Positions 52,869 to 61,485 of a stretch of DNA of 64,000 nt are shown here, one piece after another. The stretch covers positions 19,446 to 83,445 of the forward strand of contig JAFZLD010000026.1 of the NCBI GenBank assembly GCA_017553505.1. The letters run 5' to 3'. The notes under the pieces were generated by a model. The model ran no database searches, had not been told where the DNA came from, and saw nothing but the letters and a program-made list of their open reading frames with translations. Numbering within the stretch: the first letter of the stretch is position 1; every line of letters starts with the position of its first letter. Position numbers and translations under genes: made by a program. Origin of the DNA: Lachnospiraceae bacterium. Lineage in GTDB: Bacteria > Bacillota > Clostridia > Lachnospirales > Lachnospiraceae.

Positions 52869-52897
52869 AAAAAGAAGCATGACCTAAGCCACGCTTC
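52869..52897 (-). terminator. Terminator of the zinc-ribbon gene
   Basis: Stem GAAGCATG/CACGCTTC (52874-52897) followed by TTTTTC on the minus strand. Between this and the recA promoter (about 52715-52868) a further stem GGGTGT/ACACCC (52756-52781) is the only structure seen. Confidence 0.75.
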
Positions 52898-52931
52898 TAT
52901 TCTATACACATTATTCAAAATGTCAATATGA

Positions 52932-54131
52932 TTATTTGAAGATAACTTTCGGATCCATAGTGCAACTGTAGAAGCCGTAGTTGTAAGGGAAATTGTACAC
53001 TATCTCAACGCCTATGGGGGTGTAGAACCATACAAACTCACCGTTATTGTAAGCCATAAGAAGGTCAATCTTGCCGACCTCTTCCAATATGTCCGAATCA
53101 TTCTGCTCGTTAACCGCTTCGACAAACATCTCGATAAACTTGTCCTCGGAAACCGCAAGCTTAGGCATCTTTAATTCCTTGCCATCGGCCATATTGAAAT
53201 TAAAGGCCTTGACAGTCTCGGACACAAGCTTGGGATCGTCATCCGAATCATTGGCGAAATATCCGTCGTAAAAGGCCATGACGCTTAACACGTCCTCGTC
53301 CATATATGTAACGTACACGTGCTCGTCGCCGTAATAGATTTCTTCTTCCTTCATATACTCGCAGTCGTACTCGTACATGTCGCAGATATACGTAGTTACT
53401 TCCTTGATTGTCTCATTAATCTTATCCTGAAAATCAGGCTTGCCGTCAATGCCGGGGTATGAGCAGTATATATAAACATTCTCCGGCGCATTGTCACCGT
53501 AATTAAGCGCATTGTATCCGCCGTACTCCCAGCCATGGTAAATTATCTTATAGTCAAGATCCGTTCTGATATAATCGTCGTACACATAATAGTCGGCAGT
53601 GTCGGCATAGTCGTAGCCGTCCTCTGTGGCTTCTTCTGTTTCGTCTTCAAGATAGAATGTCTCGAAGCCTTCGGTAATCAGCTTTCTGAAATATCCTTCC
53701 CCAAGAGCTACGTCATCATCGGACTCGTCTTCCGGTAAAATATCAAGCTTGGTAGGCTCGGGCTTGGACGTGGATACCGAAGCAGCCGAATTGCTTACGG
53801 TAACCTTGGACGATGAATTCGAACTGTCTGCAGTCTTTAAGTAGGAATATGCAAACATTATTCCCGAGAAAACGACTATAAGGAGTACGGAAATAATCGC
53901 AGACATTGCCACGCCGCTTCCTTTCTTACCCGCCGCATTTCTGTCTCCTACAAAAGAAGTCGTAACATCGGTCTTGGTATAATCGAAAACAGTCTGCTCC
54001 GGCTTGTATGCGGGCTCAGAAGGCTTTTTCATTACCGCACCCTTACTCTTATGTCCGCATGCGGTACATACTCCGTCTTTGGTCACTGCGCCGCAATTGG
54101 GGCAGAAATTGTATCCCTGATAATCGCTCAT
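52932..54131 (-). CDS. Zinc-ribbon membrane protein with large extracytoplasmic domain
   Basis: 399 residues from the ATG at 54131 (GAGGAG upstream); a longer frame start at 54200 runs through a hairpin and is rejected. N-terminal zinc ribbon FCPNCGAVTKDGVCTACGHKS (CxxC...CxxC), a cytosolic linker, one TM helix (about 78-98), a Ser-rich stretch, then ~280 acidic residues rich in Tyr/Asp outside the cell. No enzymatic motif. This architecture (zinc ribbon-TM-unknown) is frequent in Clostridia; function unknown. Confidence 0.75.
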   Translation of the reverse strand: MSDYQGYNFCPNCGAVTKDGVCTACGHKSKGAVMKKPSEPAYKPEQTVFDYTKTDVTTSFVGDRNAAGKKGSGVAMSAIISVLLIVVFSGIMFAYSYLKTADSSNSSSKVTVSNSAASVSTSKPEPTKLDILPEDESDDDVALGEGYFRKLITEGFETFYLEDETEEATEDGYDYADTADYYVYDDYIRTDLDYKIIYHGWEYGGYNALNYGDNAPENVYIYCSYPGIDGKPDFQDKINETIKEVTTYICDMYEYDCEYMKEEEIYYGDEHVYVTYMDEDVLSVMAFYDGYFANDSDDDPKLVSETVKAFNFNMADGKELKMPKLAVSEDKFIEMFVEAVNEQNDSDILEEVGKIDLLMAYNNGEFVWFYTPIGVEIVYNFPYNYGFYSCTMDPKVIFK

Positions 54132-54179
54132 TAAAAACTCCTCGTAATACACGGGCCAAGGGCCCGCAAGTCTGTAAAC

Positions 54180-54209
54180 AAAAAAATGGCGGTGGACCAA
54201 GCCACCGCC
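54180..54209 (-). terminator. Intrinsic terminator of the small two-TM protein gene
   Basis: Perfect stem GGCGGTGG/CCACCGCC (54188-54209) followed by TTTTTTT on minus. Confidence 0.9.
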
Positions 54210-54221
54210 GCCAAATCTTAC

Positions 54222-54437
54222 TTATTCCTGGGTGCTGTTAGCCATATCGGCGTTTAAAATTTCTCTGTCCTGCTTAACGAACATCATGGTAACAGACGCA
54301 ATGATGATGGTCATAAGAACCACGATGGGTAAGTCGAACATCTTTCCGCCAAGCAAAGTTACGAGGGCAATTAGCAACAAGCCGGCGCCAACTTCAAACA
54401 TAATCTTAACTAATGCACAACTCTTTTCTCTTTCCAT
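54222..54437 (-). CDS. Small two-TM protein, unknown function
   Basis: 71 residues; the ATG at 54437 has GGAGG 5 nt upstream, so the TTG at 54452 is not used. Two TM helices (about 8-30 and 36-55) with short charged ends. Alone between terminators, with a ~200-nt leader that looks structured (54540-54650), which suggests RNA-level control. Family not recognised. Confidence 0.6.
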   Translation of the reverse strand: MEREKSCALVKIMFEVGAGLLLIALVTLLGGKMFDLPIVVLMTIIIASVTMMFVKQDREILNADMANSTQE

Positions 54438-54460
54438 TTCTTCCTCCGACAAAATCCCTT

Positions 54461-54494
54461 GTTAATAGGTTATTAACTATCTGTTAATAAAGAC
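54461..54494 (-). promoter_or_regulatory. Switching elements in the leader of the small membrane protein
   Basis: GTTAATAACCTATTAAC (54461-54477, minus reading) folds on itself with 7-bp arms. GTCTTTATTAAC on minus (54483-54494) can pair perfectly over 12 bp with the 3' end of the upstream structured region (54540-54551). The two states are close to the ribosome site. Confidence 0.4.
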
Positions 54495-54539
54495 GTAAGC
54501 TATTTTCAAAAAGGTTCATCTTTTTGACAAAATTTTTCA

Positions 54540-54650
54540 GTCTTTATTAACCTATCGATAAAGCCACCGACATTCCCCAACATCGGTTTCCCCTCGGCTC
54601 CATCAGATTGTTAAAACCTGACACAAATCGAGTTCAGACTAGCCTCACCC
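54540..54650 (-). ncRNA. Candidate structured leader RNA (riboswitch-like)
   Basis: On the minus strand a G-rich ~110-nt stretch begins about 10 nt after the promoter. Stems: AGTCT/AGACT closing, TCAG/CTGA, and AGCC/GGCT enclosing a 9-bp hairpin ACCGATGTT-GGGG-AATGTCGGT (two wobble pairs). The start GTCGGGTGAGGCTAG recalls the opening of the M-box, but the rest does not fit. Identity unknown. Confidence 0.45.
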
Positions 54651-54660
54651 GACTTCTTAT

Positions 54661-54689
54661 ATTATTAACATTTTATTAACAAAAGTCAA
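54661..54689 (-). promoter_or_regulatory. Promoter of the structured leader/small membrane protein
   Basis: -35 TTGACT (54684-54689), 17-bp spacer, -10 AATAAT (54661-54666), minus strand. It starts transcription at about 54653. Confidence 0.6.
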
Positions 54690-54717
54690 CTTGTTAATTT
54701 TACCAATTTTTTTCATG

Positions 54718-54752
54718 AAAAAGCCAAATGACTGTCATTTTTGCCATTTGGC
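54718..54752 (-). terminator. Terminator of the sugar transferase gene
   Basis: Stem GCCAAATG/CATTTGGC (54723-54752) followed by TTTTTC on the minus strand. Confidence 0.8.
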
Positions 54753-54773
54753 TCAAAATTGGAACCACAACAT

Positions 54774-56174
54774 TTAGTAAGCACCGTCTTTTTTAAATAC
54801 AGAAAGAACGGTTTTTATTAAAATCGATATATCAAGAAAAATTGACCAATTGTCAATATATTCTGTATCAAGTTTAACAACTTCGTCGAAGTCTGTTATA
54901 GAGCTTCGACCGCTTACCTGCCACATTCCCGTAAGCCCCGGCTTAATACTGATACGTCTCCACTGTCTTGCGTCGTACTGCTCCACCTCATCAAGTGTGG
55001 GAGGACGAGTACCCACAAGGCTCATGGTTCCGCCCAGAATATTAAAGAACTGAGGTAACTCATCAATACTGGTCTTTCTGATGAACTTACCAACCTTCGT
55101 AATACGAGGGTCTTCCTTCATCTTAAACATTGCGCCGCCTTCAACCTCGTTCTGATTCATGAGGTCTTTCTTCATGGCGTCGGCACCGTCACACATGCTT
55201 CGGAACTTGTACATCTTAAAGTGACGACCGTTCTTACCTACACGAGTCTGCTTAAAGAACACGGGACCGGGCGAATCAAGCTTAATCGCCAGCGCCGTAA
55301 CAAGCATAATCGGTGAAGAAAGAACAATTCCCACAAGACTTCCCGCAATATCCATGATACGCTTGATAATCTCTGCCGAACGGTTAAGAGTAACCGTATG
55401 GTAAGTCACAATCGGGTAAGTACCCACAGTACTTACATAGGAATTGGCACGACGTCTCTTATAGATATTAACAATGGTTCTCGCCGTAACACCCATTCTG
55501 ATGCACAGGTCGATACTGTTTTGAACAAGATTAAGATCCACATCATGGCTGTCCATGATATACACCTGATCTATCTGATAATCTCTGATAATCTCCTCAA
55601 GATTGTCTACGTAACCGAGATAGCTTCCGTCACATGTATCCTCGCTGTAAGCCACAAAGCCTACAAGCTCATACCTGATATTGGTCTTCTCAAGGAAATA
55701 GGTGAACTTATTGAACTCGCCACGCTTACCCATGAACACAACTCTCGGGATGCCCTTATAAGAAAAGCGCTCACCGAACTTACGATACAGATACGTAATA
55801 ATGTAAATCGACGCAAGTGTAGCAAAAAGAAACTCGTAATAAGATGCCTTATCAACCAGCACCTCATCCGACATATAAAGCTCTGCGAATGTAACAAAGA
55901 ATGCGAAAGCAAAAGAAAACGTTATCTTACGATATATTCTGTCAAGATAAAAGAACAACGTAACATCATAGACACTCTGAGCGTAATTGGAAATGCAGTA
56001 TACCGCTCCGAAAATAACCACAAGGAGCGCGATACTGCCCGAAACGTCCAAGGCATCTGCTCTGTTACGGAAGAAATTGATTGCGAAAACGACGCCGTAC
56101 CCCAAAAGGACGGCGAGCATATCCACGAACATCTTACCTATATTGGTATTAGCCCCAACATTAGTCCTATTCAT
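54774..56174 (-). CDS. Polyprenyl-phosphate sugar phosphotransferase (exopolysaccharide priming enzyme)
   Basis: 466 residues. Four to five N-terminal TM helices, a CoA-binding-like middle region, then a further membrane helix and the catalytic domain: SPGPVFFKQTRVGKNGRHF, KMYKFRSMCDGAD, IRKTSIDELPQFFNILGGTMSLVGTRPP and IKPGLTGMWQVSGRS. Transfers a sugar-1-phosphate from UDP-sugar to undecaprenyl phosphate, the first step of capsule or exopolysaccharide building. It stands alone here; no glycosyltransferase cluster adjoins it. Sugar type unknown. Confidence 0.92.
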   Translation of the reverse strand: MNRTNVGANTNIGKMFVDMLAVLLGYGVVFAINFFRNRADALDVSGSIALLVVIFGAVYCISNYAQSVYDVTLFFYLDRIYRKITFSFAFAFFVTFAELYMSDEVLVDKASYYEFLFATLASIYIITYLYRKFGERFSYKGIPRVVFMGKRGEFNKFTYFLEKTNIRYELVGFVAYSEDTCDGSYLGYVDNLEEIIRDYQIDQVYIMDSHDVDLNLVQNSIDLCIRMGVTARTIVNIYKRRRANSYVSTVGTYPIVTYHTVTLNRSAEIIKRIMDIAGSLVGIVLSSPIMLVTALAIKLDSPGPVFFKQTRVGKNGRHFKMYKFRSMCDGADAMKKDLMNQNEVEGGAMFKMKEDPRITKVGKFIRKTSIDELPQFFNILGGTMSLVGTRPPTLDEVEQYDARQWRRISIKPGLTGMWQVSGRSSITDFDEVVKLDTEYIDNWSIFLDISILIKTVLSVFKKDGAY

Positions 56175-56261
56175 TACCTATCATTCCCCTAAAGATTGTA
56201 TGTACAGTAGTATACCAATTAAAAAATGCCTTGTCGATATCCAAATGGATAGTATTTTCTC

Positions 56262-57518
56262 TTAAGAAAAAGCGATTTCACTTAAAAATTTGAGCACCGC
56301 ATCCCGCATAAGTACCAGCGCCTGAGTGGTCGCAGACTCTCTGACCTTAAGTCTGTTGCCCACAAAGTGAAACTCTCTTACCTCAACCCGTCCATGTACA
56401 TTGCAAGCAATAAACACGTGGCCTGCGTCCTCACCGTCAGCATAGCCCGTAACGCCGACACATACATCGGACTTAAGCGGAGCATCGAGGTTCTTAACCA
56501 TTTCCTCGGCAGTCTCGCGACTTACGGCAGTTTGCTTTTCAAGAGTACTCTTCTTCACACCCGCAAGCTTGTGCTTGGCCTCGTCGCAATAAGTAACAAG
56601 GCTGTATTTAAACACATCGGAAGCGCCGGGTACATTGACAATTCTTGACGCAACCATTCCCGCGGTACAGCTTTCAACCGCAGTTACTTTAAGCCCTCCG
56701 CTGAGAAGTAAATCTACCACCGCTTTCTCGAGAGACACCTCGTCATGGGTAGTATAAATGTTATTGCCGAAGCGATTCTTAAGCTCTCTGATAATAGGCT
56801 TAATGAGCGAATCGCACTCATCTTCGTCCTTGCCCGAAGCCGTAACCCTGATGTGAACCTCGCCGGTCTTGGCATAAGTTGCAATCGTAGGATTGGTCTG
56901 GGCATCAATCATATCTTTAATCATCGTCTCTGCGACACTTTCGCCCACAGATACGACTTTAACTGTTCTTGACTTAAAAATAACAGGCGATATCTTGCGT
57001 AAGAAAGGCACCACGCTCTCATAAAACATGGGTTTAAGCTCTCCGGGCGGTCCCGGCAAAAGAATCATGAACTTATCTTCATAAGGAATAATAACTCCCG
57101 GAGCGGTACCGTTGTTATTGGTAAGAACCGTTGCACCTTCGGGAATTAAAGCCTGTTTGAAGTTATTGTCGGTAAGCTTGATACCGCGCTTTTTAAAGTA
57201 ATCTTCTATGCGTTTCTTACTCTCTTCGTGCATTAATAGCTGCTTACCTGCAACTTTGCTTGCGATTTCTTTGGTTAAATCGTCTTCCGTGGGACCGAGG
57301 CCGCCGCACAGGATAACGATGTCGGAACGCGACAAAGCAAGCTTTATCGACTCCTCGAGTCTTCCCGCATTATCGCCCACAACCGACTGATAATAAGACG
57401 ACAGTCCAAGCTTTGCAATTTCCTCGGCAAGAAAGGCTGCATTTGTGTTGACAATATTGCCAAGCAACAATTCTGTACCGACACACAATAATTCAACTGT
57501 GTTATTTTTATTAAACAT
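56262..57518 (-). CDS. cinA: CinA-family nicotinamide-nucleotide amidase/ADP-ribose pyrophosphatase
   Basis: 418 residues, full two-domain form. N-terminal MoCF-like domain: VGTELLLGNIVNTNAAFLA, CGGLGPTEDDLTKE, LLPGPPGELKPMF. C-terminal PncC domain: VDLLLSGGLKVTAVESCTAGMVASRIVNVPGAS, and SVRETAEEM-like SRETAEEMV. Recycles NMN and cleans up ADP-ribose. Overlaps pgsA by 8 bp; last gene of the yicC operon. Confidence 0.93.
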   Translation of the reverse strand: MFNKNNTVELLCVGTELLLGNIVNTNAAFLAEEIAKLGLSSYYQSVVGDNAGRLEESIKLALSRSDIVILCGGLGPTEDDLTKEIASKVAGKQLLMHEESKKRIEDYFKKRGIKLTDNNFKQALIPEGATVLTNNNGTAPGVIIPYEDKFMILLPGPPGELKPMFYESVVPFLRKISPVIFKSRTVKVVSVGESVAETMIKDMIDAQTNPTIATYAKTGEVHIRVTASGKDEDECDSLIKPIIRELKNRFGNNIYTTHDEVSLEKAVVDLLLSGGLKVTAVESCTAGMVASRIVNVPGASDVFKYSLVTYCDEAKHKLAGVKKSTLEKQTAVSRETAEEMVKNLDAPLKSDVCVGVTGYADGEDAGHVFIACNVHGRVEVREFHFVGNRLKVRESATTQALVLMRDAVLKFLSEIAFS

Positions 57519-58155
57519 TTTCGTTCTGTCCGTTATTGTCTGTCACTTCTACGGGAGTGGAAACAACGGGTTCTTCTTTCTTAGTCTTGGTAAATGCGTC
57601 GCTTAAAACGCTGATATTCTTAACGATATAATCTACTAAAGATACGATTGTGAGTGTAACTGCCACCCAGAAAAGCACCATGGTAACGTCCTTAAGGAAA
57701 GGAAGCTCTTTAACAACTATCATTAAGCAGATGGCAACCATGGTGGTAGCTGTCTTAAACTTGCCCCACATGGAAGCTGCGATTACGATGCCGGCATCGC
57801 TTGCCACAAGTCTGAATCCGCTGATGATGAATTCACGCGCAACGATAACAAGAACTGCGATAAGGCCGAGTGTCTGGCTTACGCACATTCTCTCGCCGCC
57901 GTCGATGATAAGGAGGCACATAAGTGCGCTTACCACAAGAAGCTTGTCTGCAAGAGGATCCATGAACTTGCCGAAGTTCGTAACAAGGTTCTTCTTACGG
58001 GCGATGGCGCCATCGAGAAAATCGGTAACACTTGCAAGAATAAATACGCCGAGTGCAATGTATGCATTGTAAGGCACGAAGCTCGCAAGTAAAAAGAAAA
58101 CAAATACGGGAATCAAAATAACTCTTAAAACTGTAAGTTTGTTAGGTAAGTTCAT
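57511..58155 (-). CDS. pgsA: CDP-diacylglycerol-glycerol-3-phosphate 3-phosphatidyltransferase
   Basis: 214 residues, about five TM helices. The CDP-alcohol phosphatidyltransferase motif DFLDGAIARKKNLVTNFGKFMDPLADKLL (D-x2-DG-x2-AR...G-x3-D-x3-D) is complete at about residues 45-73. Makes phosphatidylglycerol phosphate in the membrane. The C-terminal ~25 residues are a polar tail. Overlaps rimO by 14 bp and cinA by 8 bp. Confidence 0.94.
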   Translation of the reverse strand: MNLPNKLTVLRVILIPVFVFFLLASFVPYNAYIALGVFILASVTDFLDGAIARKKNLVTNFGKFMDPLADKLLVVSALMCLLIIDGGERMCVSQTLGLIAVLVIVAREFIISGFRLVASDAGIVIAASMWGKFKTATTMVAICLMIVVKELPFLKDVTMVLFWVAVTLTIVSLVDYIVKNISVLSDAFTKTKKEEPVVSTPVEVTDNNGQNENV

Positions 58156-59476
58156 CTTCAGGTACCCCCACTAAGTCATATTCTCTGGCGTCGGTGACTC
58201 TTGCACGAATCAGGTCGCCTGTCATAAGGTCTTTCTCCGTCTCTAAGAACAGATATCCGTCCACTCCGGGCGCGTCCTTGTAGGTACGGCATACGTAAAC
58301 ACCGTCCTCGGGCATCTTGCCTTCCGCAAAGACCGTCATGGTCTTGCCCACTTCCTCGCGGGCCTTGTCAAAAGCAATCGTCTGCTGGAGCTTCATTATC
58401 TTGTTCTTGCGGCGGTTCTTGATAAATTCGGGAAGGTGACCGCTCATACGAGCCGCTGCGGTATCTTCCTCTCTTGAGTAAGTAAAGACGCCGAGTCTGT
58501 CAAAGCGCATACGCTTCACAAATTCATAGGTCTCCTTAAAGTCTCTGCCTCTCTCTCCCGGGAATCCCGAAATAAGAGTGGTACGAAGACATATATCCGG
58601 AACCTTGGCGCGAAGCTTACCGATGAGCGTTTCTAACTCGACACGTGTGGTACGTCTGCCCATACGCTTTAAAACTCTGTCGGCACCGCTTTGAATCGGT
58701 ATGTCTAAGTACTTAATCACCTTTTTATTATAACTTATTTCATCGATAAGTTCATCCGTAATCTCTTCGGGATAGCAATAAAGAATACGGATATAATACA
58801 GTTCTTCTATGCCGCTCAAAGCTCGAAGTAACTTGGGAAGTGACTTCTCATGATAAAGGTCTGTACCGTAGAGAGTAGTCTCCTGAGCCACTAATATAAG
58901 CTCCTTAACTCCCTGCGACGCAAGCTCGCGAGCTTCTTTCACAAGCACATCCATGGGAACGCTTCTGTAAGTGCCGCGCATCTTGGGAATGGCGCAATAT
59001 GTACAGTGCTTGTCGCAGCCTTCCGCTATCTTAAGATATGCGTAATGTCCGCCTGTGGTAACCACGCGGCGCTTGCCATATACCAAGTGGCCGTCTACAG
59101 GCTTAAGAAACTCTGCCTTCTCGCCGGCTTCAACCTTGGCAACCGCTGCCACTATCTCGTCGATAGCCATGGTGCCTACAATAACGTCAACTTCCGGTAA
59201 CTCTGTACGAATCTGGTCCGCATAGCGCTGCGCCAGACATCCGCACACAATAACTGCCTTAAGCTGTCCTTTTTCCTTAAGCTCACCGAGTTCGATAATC
59301 GTGTTGATGCTTTCTTCCTTGGCATCATGGATAAAAGAACAAGTGTTGATGACCGCAATATCCGCTAAATTCTCGTCATCTACAATCGCATGTCCCGCAT
59401 CCACAAGCTCGCCGAGCATCATTTCGGTGTCCACAAGGTTCTTGTCACAGCCTAGGGATACAAAAAATATCTTCAC
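58142..59476 (-). CDS. rimO: Ribosomal protein S12 methylthiotransferase
   Basis: 444 residues from the GTG at 59476, which has AGGA 6 nt upstream; the TTG at 59500 is a worse start. UPF0004 domain with three Cys (VSLGCDKNLVDTE, INTCSFI, CGCLAQRY), radical SAM motif CDKHCTYCAIPKMRG and C-terminal TRAM domain. Methylthiolates Asp of S12. A bifunctional Fe-S enzyme in the cytosol. Confidence 0.95.
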   Translation of the reverse strand: MKIFFVSLGCDKNLVDTEMMLGELVDAGHAIVDDENLADIAVINTCSFIHDAKEESINTIIELGELKEKGQLKAVIVCGCLAQRYADQIRTELPEVDVIVGTMAIDEIVAAVAKVEAGEKAEFLKPVDGHLVYGKRRVVTTGGHYAYLKIAEGCDKHCTYCAIPKMRGTYRSVPMDVLVKEARELASQGVKELILVAQETTLYGTDLYHEKSLPKLLRALSGIEELYYIRILYCYPEEITDELIDEISYNKKVIKYLDIPIQSGADRVLKRMGRRTTRVELETLIGKLRAKVPDICLRTTLISGFPGERGRDFKETYEFVKRMRFDRLGVFTYSREEDTAAARMSGHLPEFIKNRRKNKIMKLQQTIAFDKAREEVGKTMTVFAEGKMPEDGVYVCRTYKDAPGVDGYLFLETEKDLMTGDLIRARVTDAREYDLVGVPEDELT

Positions 59477-59509
59477 TAAAAATCCTGCTTTCTTTTGCAA
59501 ACATTAAAT

Positions 59510-59537
59510 AAGGGAAACACCTTACGGCGTTCCCCCG
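59510..59537 (-). terminator. Hairpin between rpoZ and rimO
   Basis: Stem GGGAAACACC/GGCGTTCCC (59512-59534) followed by TTATTTAAT on minus. Probably a partial terminator inside the yicC operon. Confidence 0.6.
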
Positions 59538-59554
59538 GTTAATACAAGAGATTA

Positions 59555-59794
59555 TTAATCTTCTTCGTCGCTGATGATTTTGATCTTGGCCTGATTAAGT
59601 TCATCTACTGCAATGCTTAAGGGCTTTCTGTCGGTGCTGCCCTCTACGTAGGGCTCGTCACCTCCGATGATCTGGCGTGCGCGACGGCTTGTTGCCATAA
59701 CGATTGAGTAACGGCTGTTAACCACCTTAGCCTCGCCGGGCTCAACATCACTGTTAACTACTTTCATTAAGTCTGAATATGAGGGATGTAACAT
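59555..59794 (-). CDS. rpoZ: DNA-directed RNA polymerase omega subunit
   Basis: 79 residues. MLHPSYSDLMKVVN at the start and the core SRYSIVMATSRRARQIIGG are diagnostic; KPLSIAVDELNQAKIKI closes it. Helps assemble the beta' subunit. Sits 11 bp after gmk, the usual order. Confidence 0.95.
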   Translation of the reverse strand: MLHPSYSDLMKVVNSDVEPGEAKVVNSRYSIVMATSRRARQIIGGDEPYVEGSTDRKPLSIAVDELNQAKIKIISDEED

Positions 59795-59805
59795 TTTCTT
59801 CTCCT

Positions 59806-60420
59806 TTAAATACTTTTAAGTTCGTCTATTACTGTGTCGATAAATTCTCTGCGGCGTGATACCGTGAACTTCGCGGACTGTACCATTGCGTACATTTCCT
59901 TAACCGCAGTGTCTAAATCGTCATTGATAACAATGTATTCGTATCTGTCCATGTAGGTACATTCGGTCTTGGCCTGAGTGATACGTCTCATGATCACTTC
60001 CTCGGACTCTGTACCTCTGGCACGAAGCCTCTTAAGCAATACCTCGATTGACGGAGGAATTACAAAAAGCATAAGCGCATCGGGAAACTTCTCTTTAATC
60101 TGCATGGCGCCCTGAACTTCGATATCGAGGATAACGTTCTTACCCTTCTTAAGCTGTTCAAAGACATATGCCTTGGGAGTTCCGTAGTAATTGCCCACGT
60201 ACTGAGCGTACTCTACGAAGCCGTCTTCCTCAATGGCTTTCTCGAACTCTTCCTTGGTAACAAAGAAGTAGTCCTTACCGTCTACCTCGCCCTGTCTGGG
60301 AGCTCTGGTAGTCATGGAAACGGAAAAAGCAAAATCATCATAATCGGCCATGAGCCTTTTCATGAGAGTGCCTTTGCCGGCGCCGGAAAATCCGGACATA
60401 ACAATCAATAAACCGTCCAT
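59806..60420 (-). CDS. gmk: Guanylate kinase
   Basis: 204 residues. P-loop SGFSGAGKGTLMKRL, SMTTRAPRQGEVDGKDYFFV (GMP site), YGTPKAYVFEQLKKGKNVILDIEVQGA and LLKRLRARGTESEEVIMRR lid region. Phosphorylates GMP to GDP. Follows yicC by 10 bp; the remA gene common between these two in Firmicutes is absent. Confidence 0.96.
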   Translation of the reverse strand: MDGLLIVMSGFSGAGKGTLMKRLMADYDDFAFSVSMTTRAPRQGEVDGKDYFFVTKEEFEKAIEEDGFVEYAQYVGNYYGTPKAYVFEQLKKGKNVILDIEVQGAMQIKEKFPDALMLFVIPPSIEVLLKRLRARGTESEEVIMRRITQAKTECTYMDRYEYIVINDDLDTAVKEMYAMVQSAKFTVSRRREFIDTVIDELKSI

Positions 60421-60430
60421 TTATATTTCC

Positions 60431-61309
60431 TTACTCGATGTTTTGTATCTGCTCACGTACCTTCTCAATTTCGGTCTTAAGCTCGATGGCGTGATTGCCG
60501 GTCTGAAGGTCATTGGCCTTAGACAAAATGGTGTTGGCCTCACGGTTCATCTCCTGAGCGATGAAATCAAGCTTACGTCCGATGCTGCCGCCTTCGATAA
60601 GAGCTTTCTTAGTAGTCTCGATGTGGCTGAGTAACCTTACGATTTCCTCATCGATACATACCTTGTCGGCAAAGATGGTAACTTCTGTAAGAAGTCTGCC
60701 CTCGTCGACCTTAACGTCGCCGAGAAGCTCTTTAACCTTCTCTTCAAGGCTCTTCTTGTACTCGGCAATAATCTCGGGAGCACGTTCTTTAATATATGCC
60801 ACATGAGTAAGCATATCGTCAAGCTTCATTATGAGATCTTTCTTAAGATTCTCGCCTTCCTTAATGCGGGCTTCCACGAATTTATCGGCAGCGCCCTGGA
60901 TTGCGGTTCTTAAACCTGCCCAGATCTCCTCTTCATCCACGTCGATTTCTTCCATGGTGAAGACTTCGGGATATCTTGAAAGAGTGGAAACTCTTACATC
61001 AAGATCTAACTCAAATTCCTCGGACATCTGCTTTAAGTACTTAAAATACTCTTCCGCAACGTCCTTATTGTACTTAATACCGACATTATTCTCGGTATAG
61101 TCTTCGTAGGTGATGAACACATCTACCTTACCGCGCTGAATGCTGTTCTTAAGCTCATTGCGGATGGCTGCTTCGAAGAAGTTAAGCTTCTTGGGCATCT
61201 TAATGGCCATGTCGAGATAGCGGTGATTAACCGACTTAATCTCCACCGTAAACTTGCGGTGCTCGTCAGCGTACTCGGCGCGACCAAAGCCTGTCATGCT
61301 CTTAATCAT
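60431..61309 (-). CDS. yicC: YicC/YloC-family endoribonuclease
   Basis: 292 residues from the ATG at 61309 (GAGG upstream; MIKSMTGFGRAE is the family start). Contains EIKSVNHRYLDMAIKMP, RNELKNSIQRGKVDV, and the C-terminal GSIGRKLDFIAQEMNREANTILSKANDL. YicC proteins are endoribonucleases. First gene of the operon yicC-gmk-rpoZ-rimO-pgsA-cinA. Confidence 0.93.
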   Translation of the reverse strand: MIKSMTGFGRAEYADEHRKFTVEIKSVNHRYLDMAIKMPKKLNFFEAAIRNELKNSIQRGKVDVFITYEDYTENNVGIKYNKDVAEEYFKYLKQMSEEFELDLDVRVSTLSRYPEVFTMEEIDVDEEEIWAGLRTAIQGAADKFVEARIKEGENLKKDLIMKLDDMLTHVAYIKERAPEIIAEYKKSLEEKVKELLGDVKVDEGRLLTEVTIFADKVCIDEEIVRLLSHIETTKKALIEGGSIGRKLDFIAQEMNREANTILSKANDLQTGNHAIELKTEIEKVREQIQNIE

Positions 61310-61377
61310 ATATATACCTCTGCATCTAGTGTGGTATACAATCATCTCTAAACTCTCATCATTGTATGCCCTTTTGT

Positions 61378-61406
61378 ATTATAGGTAACTTTTATGCAAT
61401 AGTCAA
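61378..61406 (-). promoter_or_regulatory. Promoter of the yicC operon
   Basis: -35 TTGACT (61401-61406), 17-bp spacer, -10 TATAAT (61378-61383), minus strand. Confidence 0.85.
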
Positions 61407-61409
61407 CAC

Positions 61410-61438
61410 TTGAGCACCTCTCCCGCTTATGATATTAT
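61410..61438 (+). promoter_or_regulatory. Promoter of rqcH
   Basis: -35 TTGAGC (61410-61415), 17-bp spacer, -10 TATTAT (61433-61438), plus strand. It starts four bases beyond the -35 of the divergent yicC promoter, so the two may compete. Confidence 0.75.
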
Positions 61439-61485
61439 TTCTTTTGTATCGGCAAAAGAAAAAATTTACGATAAGGACTACCACT

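Noticed and set aside
54540-54650. M-box (Mg2+) riboswitch
   Set aside because: Only the opening GGGTGAGGCT resembles it; the later conserved M-box blocks are missing.
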